A stretch of DNA of 64,000 nucleotides from Aurifilum marmelostoma (lineage: Eukaryota; Ascomycota; Sordariomycetes; Diaporthales; Cryphonectriaceae), in contig JAMXSV010000004.1 of assembly GCA_027559495.1 (NCBI GenBank), forward strand, positions 1,849,001 to 1,913,000, given 5' to 3'. A program made the position numbers and the translations under genes. Below the pieces are notes generated by a model. The model made no database searches. It saw nothing but the letters and a program-made list of their open reading frames with translations, and was not told where the DNA came from. Numbering within the stretch: position 1 is the stretch's first letter; every line of letters begins with the position of its first letter. Below are positions 10,937-21,700 of the stretch, piece by piece.

Positions 10937-12862
10937 GGGATTTGGAGAAGACAGAATGCAACAGGTCTCAGGAACAGGAAGGGGATCTTCATCGACTCCG
11001 TGTTCCCTTTTGTAACCGACAAGATCTCCCCCCCCCCCCCTCCCTCCAAGACCTTATCGCCATCCAACAAACCTTCCTCCTCTCCTCGTCCTTCTCCTCC
11101 TGCGCCTCCCCCCCCTCCCTCCCCCTCTCCCTCGCTTGCCTCCTACCCGTGCATCCAGGCACGCGTCTGCCCGATGCCCCTTGACAGATTGCCCCAGCCT
11201 CCAGTCCGGAGGCAACGTCCTGGGGCACAACCCACCAACCACAAGCCCTCCTCTCCCCTTCAGACGCAAGGGGCCGCAGGACAGGCGCAACAATAAGACA
11301 CCGAGGAGAGAAATTTGGCAGACCCTCAGGTACCCGGTCCCCACGACTCCACGTCGCCAAGCTAACGGTAGCGGCGCAGCTTTGTTGGAGAAAACGGGGC
11401 CGTTGATCTCACAATGCATGTTGTTGTGGGGAGAGAGAGGGAGAGAGTTAGGGACAGAGGCGGGAAACCAGGGGAAACAAGCAGAAGTTAGCGGTCACGA
11501 GGTCAGAAAGTTTATGGTGACATGGCGTGTGGGACAAGGTTCCCCATCATCTTGGAAGAGCATCTTTGCCCCGAGATGACGACGCAGTGCCCAGATTCCA
11601 AGAGAAGAAGCAATTAGGCAAAAGGTACTGGGTGTGGGAATGCGACGACGACGCCGCCGCCGCCGCCGCCACCGCCGCCGTGCCCCAACCTGCTCTGTGA
11701 CCGTGCTTGCTTTGGACGTGCTCCTGGTGGGAAAAGGTCTCGAGATTCCTCCAGACAGTCATATGAAGGAAGTAATGATTGGGGAATCTGGGGAACCTGG
11801 TTCCACCCGCATTCAAGATCGTGGAGACAAATGTCGGGGTAAACAAGGGGAGAGAAGAAGGGGGCGGACTCCACATACAATGCACGGTATGTCATGTACT
11901 TGGTATGGTGTATGATTATGTACTATGTGCAGGTGTATGCAGCCCAGCCCAGCCCAGGTATGGTGGTATTCCGCTCGAGAGCAGAACCACTACTGCTTTA
12001 TCCGCGCCAATAAGACTGTTGATGGGCCTTGCAGGCTGTTGAGCTGAGGGGCCCACTCATGACCGGGCCTCGGAACTTCTTGGTGCCCCTCCCCGCTGTG
12101 GTCTGATCAAAGGTGCTGATGAGCGAGTTGCCCAGGAGTCATCATATAGTATCGAGTATTGTGTGTATATTATATGTAGGTGGATTATTACCATATTAGG
12201 CAATCAATCACTGTGCATGGTCATCGTCGTCCCACCTAGGCGAACATCTTCACAATTAAGTCTTTTGCTTGTTGGCTGAAATGACTGTGTGGTGGTGCCC
12301 AGTAATTAGTTAATATTCATCATGATGCTGGTCAAAATCAAGGTGTAATTGATTCATTAATTTGTACATCAAACCCAGTGCAGTGATCCAATGTTCTCAC
12401 CTGTAGAATTGTGTCCCGCTTGTGCTAGTTCAACCCACAAACATGGAGCCCTTCAGCCTCACTCAACCTCCAAGAATCTCTTTCCCCTCCATTGAAGATC
12501 AACAACCACGCATTCCCAAGAAGTCTGCAGAGGGGGGGGGGGGAAAAAAAAAAATGCAGGCTTGTCAGGAAGCACTCTAGCACAGAACTGTGTCCCAGGC
12601 CTTTGGGCCCGATGATGGTGCTGCCATGGTCAACGGTGACGTTCCAAATGACGCCCTCTTCTCTTCGCTTCTCCTCCAGCACTAACGATATCACTATATT
12701 AGCAGCCCGAGTGGCCCAAACGACCCACGGACGCGAGACCACGACGAGGCAGAAAACGATGATACTTGCAAGCGTCATGCATCGCAGAGATCGAACCTTG
12801 AGAAGCACTCCTCCGGCCTGGGAACCGATGACTGACTGTCAATCTGGAGAGTCTGGTCTGGA

Positions 12863-12870
12863 TATAAATA
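12863..12870 (+). promoter_or_regulatory. TATA box of the small stress-type gene
   Basis: TATAAATA lies 138 bp upstream of the ATG at 13008, followed by a CA- and pyrimidine-rich leader. This spacing and an unusually good TATA match suit a strongly inducible fungal gene. Confidence 0.55.
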
Positions 12871-13007
12871 AGGGGAACATCTGCCCAAGTCGAACGGCAT
12901 AATCAAACCCAAACTCCATCATCTCCTCGTCTGCAAGCCTCCGAACCCATCAAGAGAACAGTCACAACCGAACAACCCATTCTCCGCAGAGTCCAGACTC
13001 CTACAAC

Positions 13008-13345
13008 ATGTCCGATTACAAGCCCACAGGTAATGCCACCCGCTCATGCCCGTCTGCATTGCCATGGTCCTTCCTTTTCCGCTACCACAGTACGATTGAC
13101 CTCTGGGAATGTTTCATGCAGAGCACGACGGTCTCCGCCAGGACGGCCAGCCTGACAAGCGTGTCGGCACCGGCCAGTTCGCGCAGGGAAAGGTCGATCC
13201 CCATGAGGCCGGCAAGCAGGGAGGCAAGGCCAGTGGATTGGGAAGCGAGTCTGGCGGTGGCAGTGGTGGTGAGGCATACAAGCCCACCGAGAACGATGGT
13301 CTGACCAAGGATGGCAAACCTGATGGACGCGTCAAGGGCAATTAA
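13008..13345 (+). CDS. Small hydrophilic protein with duplicated YKPTExDGL motif (stress or conidiation type)
   Basis: Exons 13008-13029 and 13122-13345 give 81 residues. The 92-nt intron starts GTAATG and ends GCAG, and splicing restores MSDYKPTEHDGL. The protein is almost free of hydrophobic residues. It has two copies of one motif: residues 4-22 (YKPTEHDGLRQDGQPDKRV) and 60-78 (YKPTENDGLTKDGKPDGRV). Between them lies a Gly/Ser-rich linker with a KGG-like stretch (GKQGGKASG). Small proteins of this kind in filamentous fungi are typically abundant stress- or conidiation-associated hydrophilins. The biochemical role is unknown. The good TATA box upstream fits regulated high expression. No signal peptide or membrane segment is present. 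Confidence 0.8.
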
Positions 13346-14134
13346 TTGTGGGCGCGTCGAGGCGCGTCCTCCTGTGCTATTAGCAATGTGCAGGTCTTAA
13401 TGCATAATCAATAGCTGTGTCTAAGCAATCAATGCAGGGCCAGTCTGACTTGGCTCTGGTTTGTCCAACTTGAATTTAATGCAATAGATGTGATATTATG
13501 CTAGACTATGCTGTGAGTGATCATTGAAACTAGGAAATCTGTAGCTGAATATTCTCGAGACATATGCAAGTTTGGGACACCACATGTAGCAAACTCTGAA
13601 GCTGCATACTATTATAGCTTGCTCTAATTACTGCTACTGCTATTGTTATTTGCTCCTGCTTGCTATAATAGCCTACTGCTCCTATTATATCTGCTGCATT
13701 TAATAATATAATAAATAATTCTGTGCATTTCTAGGGCTTGCTATATGTGAGTCACTGCATTATTGGTATCACTGCATTGTGTTTATTACTGATTTCATCT
13801 GATATTTATTTAAATCCACTGCTTGCTACTGGTTTCGATTGCTAAATTCTGCTGCTGCTCCTGCTATTAGCTATTTCTAGCTGATTCTATCTGCTGCTGC
13901 CAGCTGATCCTGGGCGCGCCTGCTGCCTGGCTGCCAAAATATATAATCTAGCTACCTTGCAACCTTTCAACCTTTCTGCCTTTTCCTTCTTCCTTCAACA
14001 AACAACCATCAGCAGCACCAGCAGCACCACTACTACCAGCAGCAACAGCAGCACCAGTACTGGCAGAAGCAGAAGCTATCTCACCTTCTTCTACTCTTTA
14101 TTTCTCTCTGCCTCTATCATCAACAACAATCATC
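13346..14134. other. AT-rich intergenic region with degenerate CTG/CTA repeats
   Basis: From about 13610 to 13930 the DNA is dominated by CTG, CTA, CTC and TAT triplets, as if a long trinucleotide array had decayed. The 3' part holds a TATA-like box (13940-13947) and CAG-rich leader sequence (about 14010-14060) of the following gene. No coding potential is seen. Confidence 0.6.
13940..13947 (+). promoter_or_regulatory. Candidate TATA box of the amidohydrolase gene
   Basis: TATATAAT lies about 190 bp upstream of the ATG at 14135 and is followed by a CT- and CA-rich leader. Confidence 0.35.
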
Positions 14135-15588
14135 ATGATTCAATTCCCCAAGCTGGACAGCAAGCCCGCTGTGGTAGTGGTGCACACCTCGCTGTGCTTT
14201 GATTCGAGAAACAAGAAATTCGTCGAGAATGTGTCCCTCAAGGTCGACCCCAAGAGCAACAAGATTGTCAGCTACGAGATCAGAGACCCTGACTATGAGG
14301 TGTTCATCGACTTCAGCGACGGCATTGATCTGCGTGGCAAGGTCGTCGTGCCTGGATTTGTCGACGCCCACACCCATGTCTTTAGCCACAGCGACGCGTA
14401 TGTTACAGACCCCTATCTCTTCTGTTCTATTCTCTTCATTGCCCCTCCTACCTACCCTGCCTGCCCACCTCCATGGCTCCCAAACAGCAGTCACAGACAC
14501 TGACTATCCTGGGCAACAACAGAGGCAACCCCCGCGAGAGCCAGATTGTGAATGAGTCCCAAGTCACCCGGACCATCCACGCCACCAAACACCTGCGGGA
14601 TGCCCTCGCTGCCGGGTACACCACGTACCGAGACCTCGGCAGCGAGGGCATGGGGAGCGGGGACGTCAGTCTCCGCGACTGTGTGAACCAGGGAGAGATC
14701 CCCGGCCCCCGTCTGTTCGTGGCTACAAGGCCCCTCGCGTCAACTGCCGCTCTGGACATCCAAAGCGAGAACCAGGGCCTCAAGGACGCCCTTCCCAAGA
14801 TCGCCGACGTCGCCGACGGGTCGGCAGCACTCTTGGCTGCCGTGCGGCGGCGCACTGGCGAGGGCGCCAACGTCATCATGTGCTACGCCGACTACCACCG
14901 CCTCGCCGCCCGCCGCGTGCCACAAGGTCCCGACTGCAGCGACGCCGAAGCCACCGGAGACATGACGCCCGTGGCAGTCTTCACCCAGGAGGAGCTGAAC
15001 ACCATCGTGAACACGGCCCGACCGCTGCCCGTCGCGGCCCACGCGCGCACTCTACAGGGGGCCCTGAGGGCCGTGCGTGCCGGGGTGAGGAGCCTCGAGC
15101 ACGGGGACGAGACCAACGACTACCTCTGGCAGGAGATGTCCCGGCACGACACCATCTACGTGCCCATGCTGGCCACTGCCATGGCCAGGGCGGCCGGTAA
15201 CCCCGGCAAACAGAGGGAGGCCCAGGACCGGGTCAAGCAGGCGTACGACATGGGGGTGAGGATCGCGGCCGGGCTGGGGATGGACGTGTACACCCACGGT
15301 GAGGGGGCCCGGGAGCTGGAGGCATTGGTGGCCGCCGGGCTGCGTGTCGAGTGCGTCCTAGAGGCTGCCACCCTGGGCGGCTTCGAGGCGTGCGGTGGGG
15401 CCACCAGCGGGTGGCAGTTCGGCGCCCTCGAGATAGGGGCCCGCGCCGACATCATCGCCCTCGACACGGACCCGCGGGAGGACAAGCTGGCCTTCCGCAA
15501 GGTCAGCTTTGTCATGAAGGGGGGCCGGGTCTTCAAGCAGCCCGGCAGCCCGGCAGCGGCGGGGAGGAAGAGGAAGAGGACAGTGTGA
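14135..15588 (+). CDS. Amidohydrolase-superfamily protein, probably a degenerate metal site
   Basis: Exons 14135-14397 and 14523-15588 give 442 residues. The second exon was placed at AACAACAG|A because it alone restores frame and the 21-residue spacing after VDAHTH seen in relatives. The fold is that of imidazolonepropionase/prolidase-like amidohydrolases: a small beta domain, then a TIM barrel beginning VVPGFVDAHTH (His79, His81). His261 (VAAHA) and His281 (SLEHGD) fit the next two metal ligands. Two expected ligands are missing. The barrel-strand-4 lysine of the usual VIKxYADYR motif is Met207 (VIMCYADYH). The strand-8 aspartate of the usual GGDTG motif is Gly340 (AGLGMD). Catalysis is therefore doubtful. 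The tail GRKRKRTV is basic and could be a nuclear signal. No signal peptide is seen. Confidence 0.85.
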
Positions 15589-16227
15589 GCCTAGATAGCA
15601 ACAATACCACTGTCGCCGTGCCCAAAAACAAGTGACCCCTAACCAATGCAAAAGTGACCAAGCTTTATAGTCGTCAAGTTAAAAAGAAGCTAGCAGTACT
15701 CACTAGCTAGTTAGATAAGTATAATAGCACTTACATCACCCTTTATGAGAGCATTTAAGGCTACTAGTTGATGAGCTGGCTGCTTGACGACATGAGCAGA
15801 GACCCAGATGTCGAAAACCTTCTTTGAGAGCTTCTTAAGGTTTTTGGTTAAGAATCTTAAAGAACTCTTATAGATTTCTTAAAGTTTTTATCTAGGTTTC
15901 TTAAGGCTTTCAAATGAGTTTCTTAAGGCTTTTTAAGGGCTTAAAGCTCCAGAATGGGGGAAGAGGAAGGTGCTTAGGGACCACAGGAGGACAGTGGAAG
16001 GAGCTTAAAGATAGGAAGGCACAACCTGCAATGACATCATTAATTGCTAGCTTAGAGAACAGGTAGTGTATACCTTAAAAATTATTTTAATTAACTAGTA
16101 CTGGTTGGCTATGTAGTGACAGGCCAGCCAGCCTATGCGTCGAGAAAAAATTAACTCGACAACAATTGATCAAAAAAAAAAAAAAAAAGAGGGGGGTGGT
16201 GAGGGGGGGGGTGGTACCCCGGTGCAC
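15589..16227. other. AT-rich convergent intergenic region
   Basis: Lies between two convergent genes. It holds the TTAAG repeat block (separate entry) and an A16-G mixed tract at about 16172-16210. No gene is seen. Confidence 0.6.
15826..15945. repeat. Degenerate tandem repeat of TTTCTTAARGYTTT units
   Basis: At least four imperfect copies of a TTTCTTAA(G/A)G-like core, spaced about 20-30 nt, with further TTAAG and CTTAA words between them. The local DNA is AT-rich and unlike the flanking genes. It could be a decayed satellite or mobile-element remnant. Confidence 0.55.
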
Positions 16228-17322
16228 CTAGGCCCGCTTGCGCTTGGGCCGCGGGGAGACAGGCCCGACATCTCGGGCGCGCTTGGTAGGCCGTAAGGCG
16301 CCGATGTTAGTATGTTGTGCTTCATATCAAACTGGAAGGGAAGGCTGGTGGAAACTAACCTTCTTGGGCTGCTTGGAAGCAGCAGGGGCGTCCCAATCTT
16401 GGTCGTCCTCGTCCTCGTCCTCGGCCTTGATGGCCTGCTTCTTCTTCTTAGCAGTCTGCCTCCCCTTCTTGGGGGCCTGCTCCTCCTCCTCCTCGAGGGC
16501 CACCTCTTCCTCCTTGGTGGCGTCCTCCTCCTCCTTGACCGTGTCGGCCTTCTTGGCACGCCCACGGATGCCTCGCTGACCGAGGCGGTTGAACTCGGGA
16601 TCTCCGTTGAAATCCTCGTCGGCGATCTTGCCCTCGATGAGGGCGGTGCGGATCTTGGCCTGAAACTCCGGGTACTCGCTAACTCAGACTCTATTAGTAT
16701 AATGCTGATGTTATAATGAATGAAGAGGAAAGACAAGCAGACGAAATAGATGACAACCATAGAGGATGATGAGGAACAAGGGGTATTGGAGACAGAGGGT
16801 GGCAAAATACTCACGTCATCTCGTCGTAGCCATCAATCATGTCGAAATCAAAGCTGCCATCATCCAGCTGGATGAAGTCACGAAGGTTCTGCAGCTGAGA
16901 TCCAGAGACACAGCCCCTATACAAATTATTTGAAAGTCAGCAATTGAAGACTTGGTTTGGACAAGACAGGCCATTCTGCCCAAGCTACAGGAGTATAAAG
17001 CTGGGAGACACTAATATAATGTGGGATGATACTTGCCAATGCTTGTAAGCCCAGGAACCATGGTCCTTGATCTCAACCCAGGTGGCAAAGCGCAGCTCGC
17101 CCTTGAGCAGCTTGACTTTGTTGTCCTTGCACTGCTTGTCCTTGCAGACAGCACGGTTGTTGGGAGACACCTCTGAATGATAAATAAAGCATTAGTATCT
17201 TGCAAAGATTATACTTTCGAAAAAGGATGTAGCTCAATTGGGATCATCAACGCGTCGAGCGACACGTGGTACTTGCATGATTGCTGTAGACAGGATCACT
17301 TACCGATGCGGTACTGAGGCAT
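16228..17322 (-). CDS. PARP-type zinc-finger nuclear protein (5 exons, one GC-AG intron)
   Basis: Exons on the minus strand: 17322-17304, 17172-17037, 16916-16815, 16678-16360, 16281-16228, giving 209 residues. The first 55 residues form a fungal PARP/DNA-ligase-type zinc finger: MPQYRIEVSPNNRAVC (Cys16), Cys21, the conserved LKGELRF and His51-Trp-Gly-Cys54. This finger type recognises DNA breaks or structured DNA. The rest is a short helical segment, then an acidic/lysine-rich low-complexity region (EEEDATKEEE, KKKKQAIKAEDEDEDDQ) and a basic tail PRPKRKRA that looks like a nuclear localisation signal. There is no catalytic domain, so it is an accessory chromatin or repair factor of the Hpz1 type. 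Intron 2 has a GC donor. The last intron has a good branch point (TACTAAC) and an AAG acceptor. The next gene upstream on the same strand is the ATR kinase. Confidence 0.88.
16917..17036 (-). other. GC-AG intron of the PARP-type zinc-finger gene
   Basis: The donor reads CATTG|GCAAGT and the acceptor ATAG|GGGCTG. Splicing here rebuilds the invariant HWGCV of the finger. The nearest GT (three bases downstream) would insert Gln and shift the frame, losing the fourth zinc ligand. Confidence 0.85.
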
Positions 17323-17472
17323 CTTGAAAAGACTTGACTCGAATGATTGTTGAAAGAGAAAACAAGGAGGCAGAACAGCTGCGCAGTGGGCAGATCTGCT
17401 GGAAAGAGTAGATGGGAAGGTGTGGGAGTAGACAGAATTGGGCAGGATGCAGCACAGCTGCAGAGAGAGCAG

Positions 17473-17540
17473 AGCTGTTGGAGGGAAGGCAGAAATGCTG
17501 CAGAGCAGGCTGAACTGTAGAAGAGAAGGCTGAAGTGCTG
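17473..17540. repeat. Imperfect 40-bp-period direct repeat
   Basis: The 28 nt at 17473-17500 and 17513-17540 share the pattern A-CTGT--AG-GAAGGC-GAA-TGCTG with about 22 of 28 positions identical. Confidence 0.55.
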
Positions 17541-18014
17541 GACAGTGGATGGGGAGGTTGTGGGTATCACAAGGGTACAGGCTCGCGCCGTGACAGAAAG
17601 TAAAACAGGTGCAGCTGATGAAAGGTCTTGTTACCAGAATGTGGCTGCTGATGACCTATCACAGACAGGATACAATGGAGGATGCAGAAGGAAGAAGGAA
17701 AAAAAAAGGGACTGAGGATGTGTTGCAGAGAGGAGAGAGAAGAGTCGAGGCTCTGTGTCTCTGGTCTGGTGGGAGGCAGGGGAAGGGGGGGAGGGCAGCA
17801 GGCAGAATTTGTGGGCCCTTATGTGCGCTGCAAGAGCGAATCACTGTTAGCGCGCTTTCCAGAGTAGGCAATCCTCCTGGAGGGGTCACTCCTGGTGGGT
17901 TATAAGTGCTGGGTGGATGGGTGGATGGGTGAGTGGCAGAATGTCTGGGAGTGGGCACACACCTGGTGAAAAAGTTGTCTTGTCTAGGACGAGCAGAGGC
18001 CTGAGACAAGGGAA

Positions 18015-18270
18015 CTGATCAGACAGATGAGGAGTCTGCGAGCACCCTTGTGTTGTAGTGTGGAAGAAAACCAGAGTTGTTGTGGGAGTGGCAGGAAATC
18101 TTGAGTCGAGATGTTCTGGATTGGACAGAGTTCAGTATGCTGGTAGGTAATTTGGCGTGTCCGAGATGAAAAAGGTTGTAAGAAGAACACACTGATCAGA
18201 CTGATTAGACTGCACACACCCGTATGTCTCGACGTGGACGATTGTCAGAGTTGTGGTCGTCGTGGTGGGA
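18015..18270. repeat. Imperfect direct duplication, period about 175 bp
   Basis: CTGATCAGAC occurs at 18015 and 18192, and CAGAGTTGT at 18072 and 18246. The words lie in the same order and spacing, with a similar diverged sequence between them. This indicates an old tandem duplication in the promoter region of the zinc-finger gene. Confidence 0.5.
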
Positions 18271-18704
18271 ATGTTGTTAGATTGAGGATGTACTGAAGGG
18301 AGCCGCCGACTGTGGTGGTGGGTTGATGGGATTAATCAGGGTTTGTGGCTTACGTAACTACCCTCTGGGCCCTTAGCCTGCGACCCTGGGCAGAGGGAGT
18401 GGGATGTAGAGGATAAGGGGGGGGGGGAGAACATGGAGTGAGAAAGAAATAGAGCAGAGAGCATGGCAGGCAGGGTTCTTAATACTGGACCTTTTCAAGA
18501 TTTGTTGATAGCATTTCCCTCTTTTTTCCTATCTGAATACACAGGATACTTGTTGCGCATGCACCTGTGGCTCAACAATTCTTATACAGACAAAGTAGTA
18601 GTAGCCTATGATGCCCTGTACCTTCTGTAGCAGACTCCAAAAGGGGGAGGGAGGGGGTCCGGGGTCAGAGCAATTACCCTGCTGCTGCTGGTGGGGTCAT
18701 GACA

Positions 18705-21700
18705 CTACAAGAAGGGGCACCACCCGATATACATAGAGGCCAGGTTCCTGGGATTTGTGGCCTGCCTGATCAGCTCCTCCACCTGGCCCTCCACCCCGAG
18801 CGGAATGCTTTCGTCTGGCAGTAGCCCCCCTCACCTTTCTCCTGATGCTCTCGACCACGCTTGTCGGGTTCAGCCTGACCACGTCATTCTTCCGTTTCTT
18901 GTCCCGCTGTAGATCCAGCGTGGGGTCATAAATAAACGCCTCCAGGATCGTCATCAGCGTCTCCTCCTGCTGCCGAAGGATGCTGAGCGTCAGCTCGCTG
19001 CACTGTCGGAAGGGGCCCTCATAGCCATAGATGCCCATGGCCGCGACCATGTTGTGGGTGAGCCGGAACGGCACGCGTTCTGGCTGGGCAAAGGTGAGGC
19101 CCTTATCGAACAGGCAGTTGAAGTCGACGTGGAAAACACCGCCGTTGCCCTCCTCCAGCAGCACGTTCTCGCCGTGTCGGTCTCCCAGCCCCAGGATCGT
19201 GCCGACCATGGACATGACGGCACACGAGCGCGTGTACTTGAGGCGAGCGGCAAACCAGGCAGACGGGTTGGGGAACTGCGAGGTGAACCAGCTCGGCAGC
19301 ACGGGCGGGAACATGCCCAGGATCTGGTCAGTGAACACGGCGATGTTCTTGTCCGACGAGCTGGCCTCCTTCATCATCTGCGCGATCTGTCCGTAATTGG
19401 GGCTAATTCCACGTGTCTTGTAGATCCCCAGCAAGATATCACGGAGCGTCTTGAGCCCGTCCACCCACTCGATGATACCACACTCCTCGTTGAGCGGCGT
19501 CACGGCGTACGTGCGGATGTACAGCTGGCGGCGGCTGGACTCTGCGTCGCGCTTGAGGGACCGGTTGATCATGCCGTTGAACTCCATGAGGCGCTGGTCG
19601 GTGCGCAGGTCGTCCTTTGGCTTGATGAGCAGGTTGTACAGCTTCCCGTCCGACCCACGTGCCGTCAACCGACGCGGCTTCGCGAGCGACCCGAGAACAA
19701 GCACGTCATCCAAGAAGCTGTCGATGGCTATAACGTCGCGGGAAAAGGCCTTGTGCTTCTTGATATTGTCGGTCAGGGTGGGCAGCGTCGCCGTGAGACA
19801 CGCCTCGATGGGCACGACGAGCGGGCATGGCGTGCACTTGTGGTTGAAATTGAGGTCCCGCGTGATGCTGGCGTGCGTCGTCCTGTTGCTCTGGAAGTCG
19901 CCGTTGTTGCAGGCCAGGAGCAGCTGCTCGGCCAGCTTCTTGCCCATCCTGCAGAGCTGGGGCAGGCTGAAGGAGGTGCCGTCTGCGCCCTTGAGGTCGC
20001 TGTCACGGAGCTGGTGGAGCAGCTGGTTGCCCCGTTTGGCCCGGTCGCCCGACTGCCTGGTGGTCATGATGGCAAAGAGGCCCCACAAGGCCTGTCGAGG
20101 GTGGGCCTCGACAATCTTGACGATGATCTGCTGCAGGGACCTGACAATGTCCGGGTTGGGGTGTGTAATGCGGGCCACGATCTGCGGCATGGCCGTGTAG
20201 AAGATGTAGGCGGGCATGCGCTGCATGTGCTTGTTGAAGTACTTGTTGAGCTCGTGCAACAGGATCTTCCTCCGCTGGTGTAGCTCCTTGGAGAGCGAGA
20301 CCTTTCCCTCGGGGGCCTTGTTGACCTGCGCGCCCAGATCCATCCACAGGGTCAGGATGCGAGGCAGCGTCTGGTACAGGTACTTTGTGCCGTAGTTAAG
20401 CGACCGGAGGTAATTCTCGATCACCAGCTTGGCCGTCTCGCCTGTCAGATACTCGTCACTCTGCTCGTCTGGCGACAGGGCCTTCTCGGACTCGAGGACC
20501 TTTTTGTAGTGGCGACCCAGGTAGTAGTGGCCCTTCTCCCAGGTCGCGTGCATCCTGGCCGCCTGCTGATACCGGGAACGCAGGGCACCGGCGTGCGTCT
20601 GTCCTGTCGAGTCTTGCCATTTCGCCAGCAGCAGGTATGCCCGCGCCGTCAGCAGGTTCCTCTGCACTTCGGGGGCCTTGCTTGAGCTGGGCGCGGCCGG
20701 TCCGAGGTTGTAGCCGATGAACGAGTCTGTCTGGATGGCGTTCTCGAGAATCTGGATAGCCTTGCGGTGATGGCCTTCTTTCCACAACAGACGGGCGTTC
20801 TCGATGGTGGCTGATCCGTCACCGAGTTGTGATGCATGCAGGACTGCGTTGAAGGACTGGTGTAGGGAGTCGGTCTTTCGAGCCAGGCGGGCACTCGAGA
20901 GCCAAAGAGATGATATGTCACCATCTGTGAATTTGGGCCTTTTTTCATATATCCAAGAAGTTAGCGAACAAGATGATTCGAGACAATACATTTCCACCGC
21001 CCGCCATGTGACACATAGTACATACCGCATTAGTTCCATTGCCGCTCGGCGGATACCAAGAACATACTGCTTGTCGTTGACGTAGGCCCCGAGCACCTCC
21101 AATCGGCGACTGAGCAAAGTCATTGTGTTCTGCTGGTCGCTCGCCTCCTTTTTGTGGTCGCCAGCGATGATGTCGAGGTCTGCGAGGACGTGGCACTTGA
21201 GCATGGCCTCGTGAGCCGCCTGCAGAGATGCGGTCGCAGACAGAGACATGGACGAGGCGGCCTGGTCCTTGAGCTTCTGGATATGGTCGGCAAACATGCT
21301 GGTCTGCCCCTCCTTGAGGGCCAAGAGGGCCGAGCCCACACCAAGATTGAACTCCTCCAGAGGGTTGCCAGCATTGTACGAGTCCAGATACTTTTGTAAC
21401 GTCTCCCACCTGCTCGTGGCCCAGGCTGCCTCGACAGCAAAGGGCGCAATCTTGTTGATCGTGGACACGTCCGTCGCCATACCGCTCACATAATTCAGCA
21501 GCACATCTGAAGAGGAGAAAAGAAGATGAACTTGTTAGCAATCGCTTCTTCACACTCGGGTTTCGTCTGGGTAATTCTTACCATATTGCCCAGACTGCTT
21601 GAGGCAAGTCAGCAGGTCAAGCTGAACATCAACGCTGTTGGGATCCTCTGCAAGCTGCACCTCGCACCAGGTCTGCGCCCGTGACCACCTCCCAGCCTTT

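Larger units (their letters stand above)
10794..13007. other. Divergent intergenic region between the GH51 gene and the small stress-type gene
   Basis: No supported gene. The region holds a GA tract, a C run near 11029-11042, a CCG cluster near 11650-11682 and a G12-A run near 12531-12553. It must carry the promoters of both flanking genes. Confidence 0.6.
17323..18704. other. Intergenic region: zinc-finger gene promoter and ATR 3' flank, with internal duplications
   Basis: No supported gene. It is rich in CAG/CTG, TGGG (about 17900-17935) and GA words. Two imperfect direct duplications are listed separately. A G run lies at about 18418-18428. Confidence 0.6.

Noticed and set aside
17224..17296. 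tRNA-like A box (TAGCTCAATTGGGA)
   Set aside because: No B box, no acceptor stem and no cloverleaf can be drawn. It lies in intron 1 of the zinc-finger gene.
18808..18840. Intron bridging the ATR frameshift
   Set aside because: The only GT..AG pair that fits spans about 20 nt, below any known intron size in fungi.
19054..20283. 409-codon plus-strand open frame opposite the ATR exon
   Set aside because: It is the antisense shadow of a GC-rich conserved exon, is rich in Arg/Val/Leu/Gly, and has no family motif.
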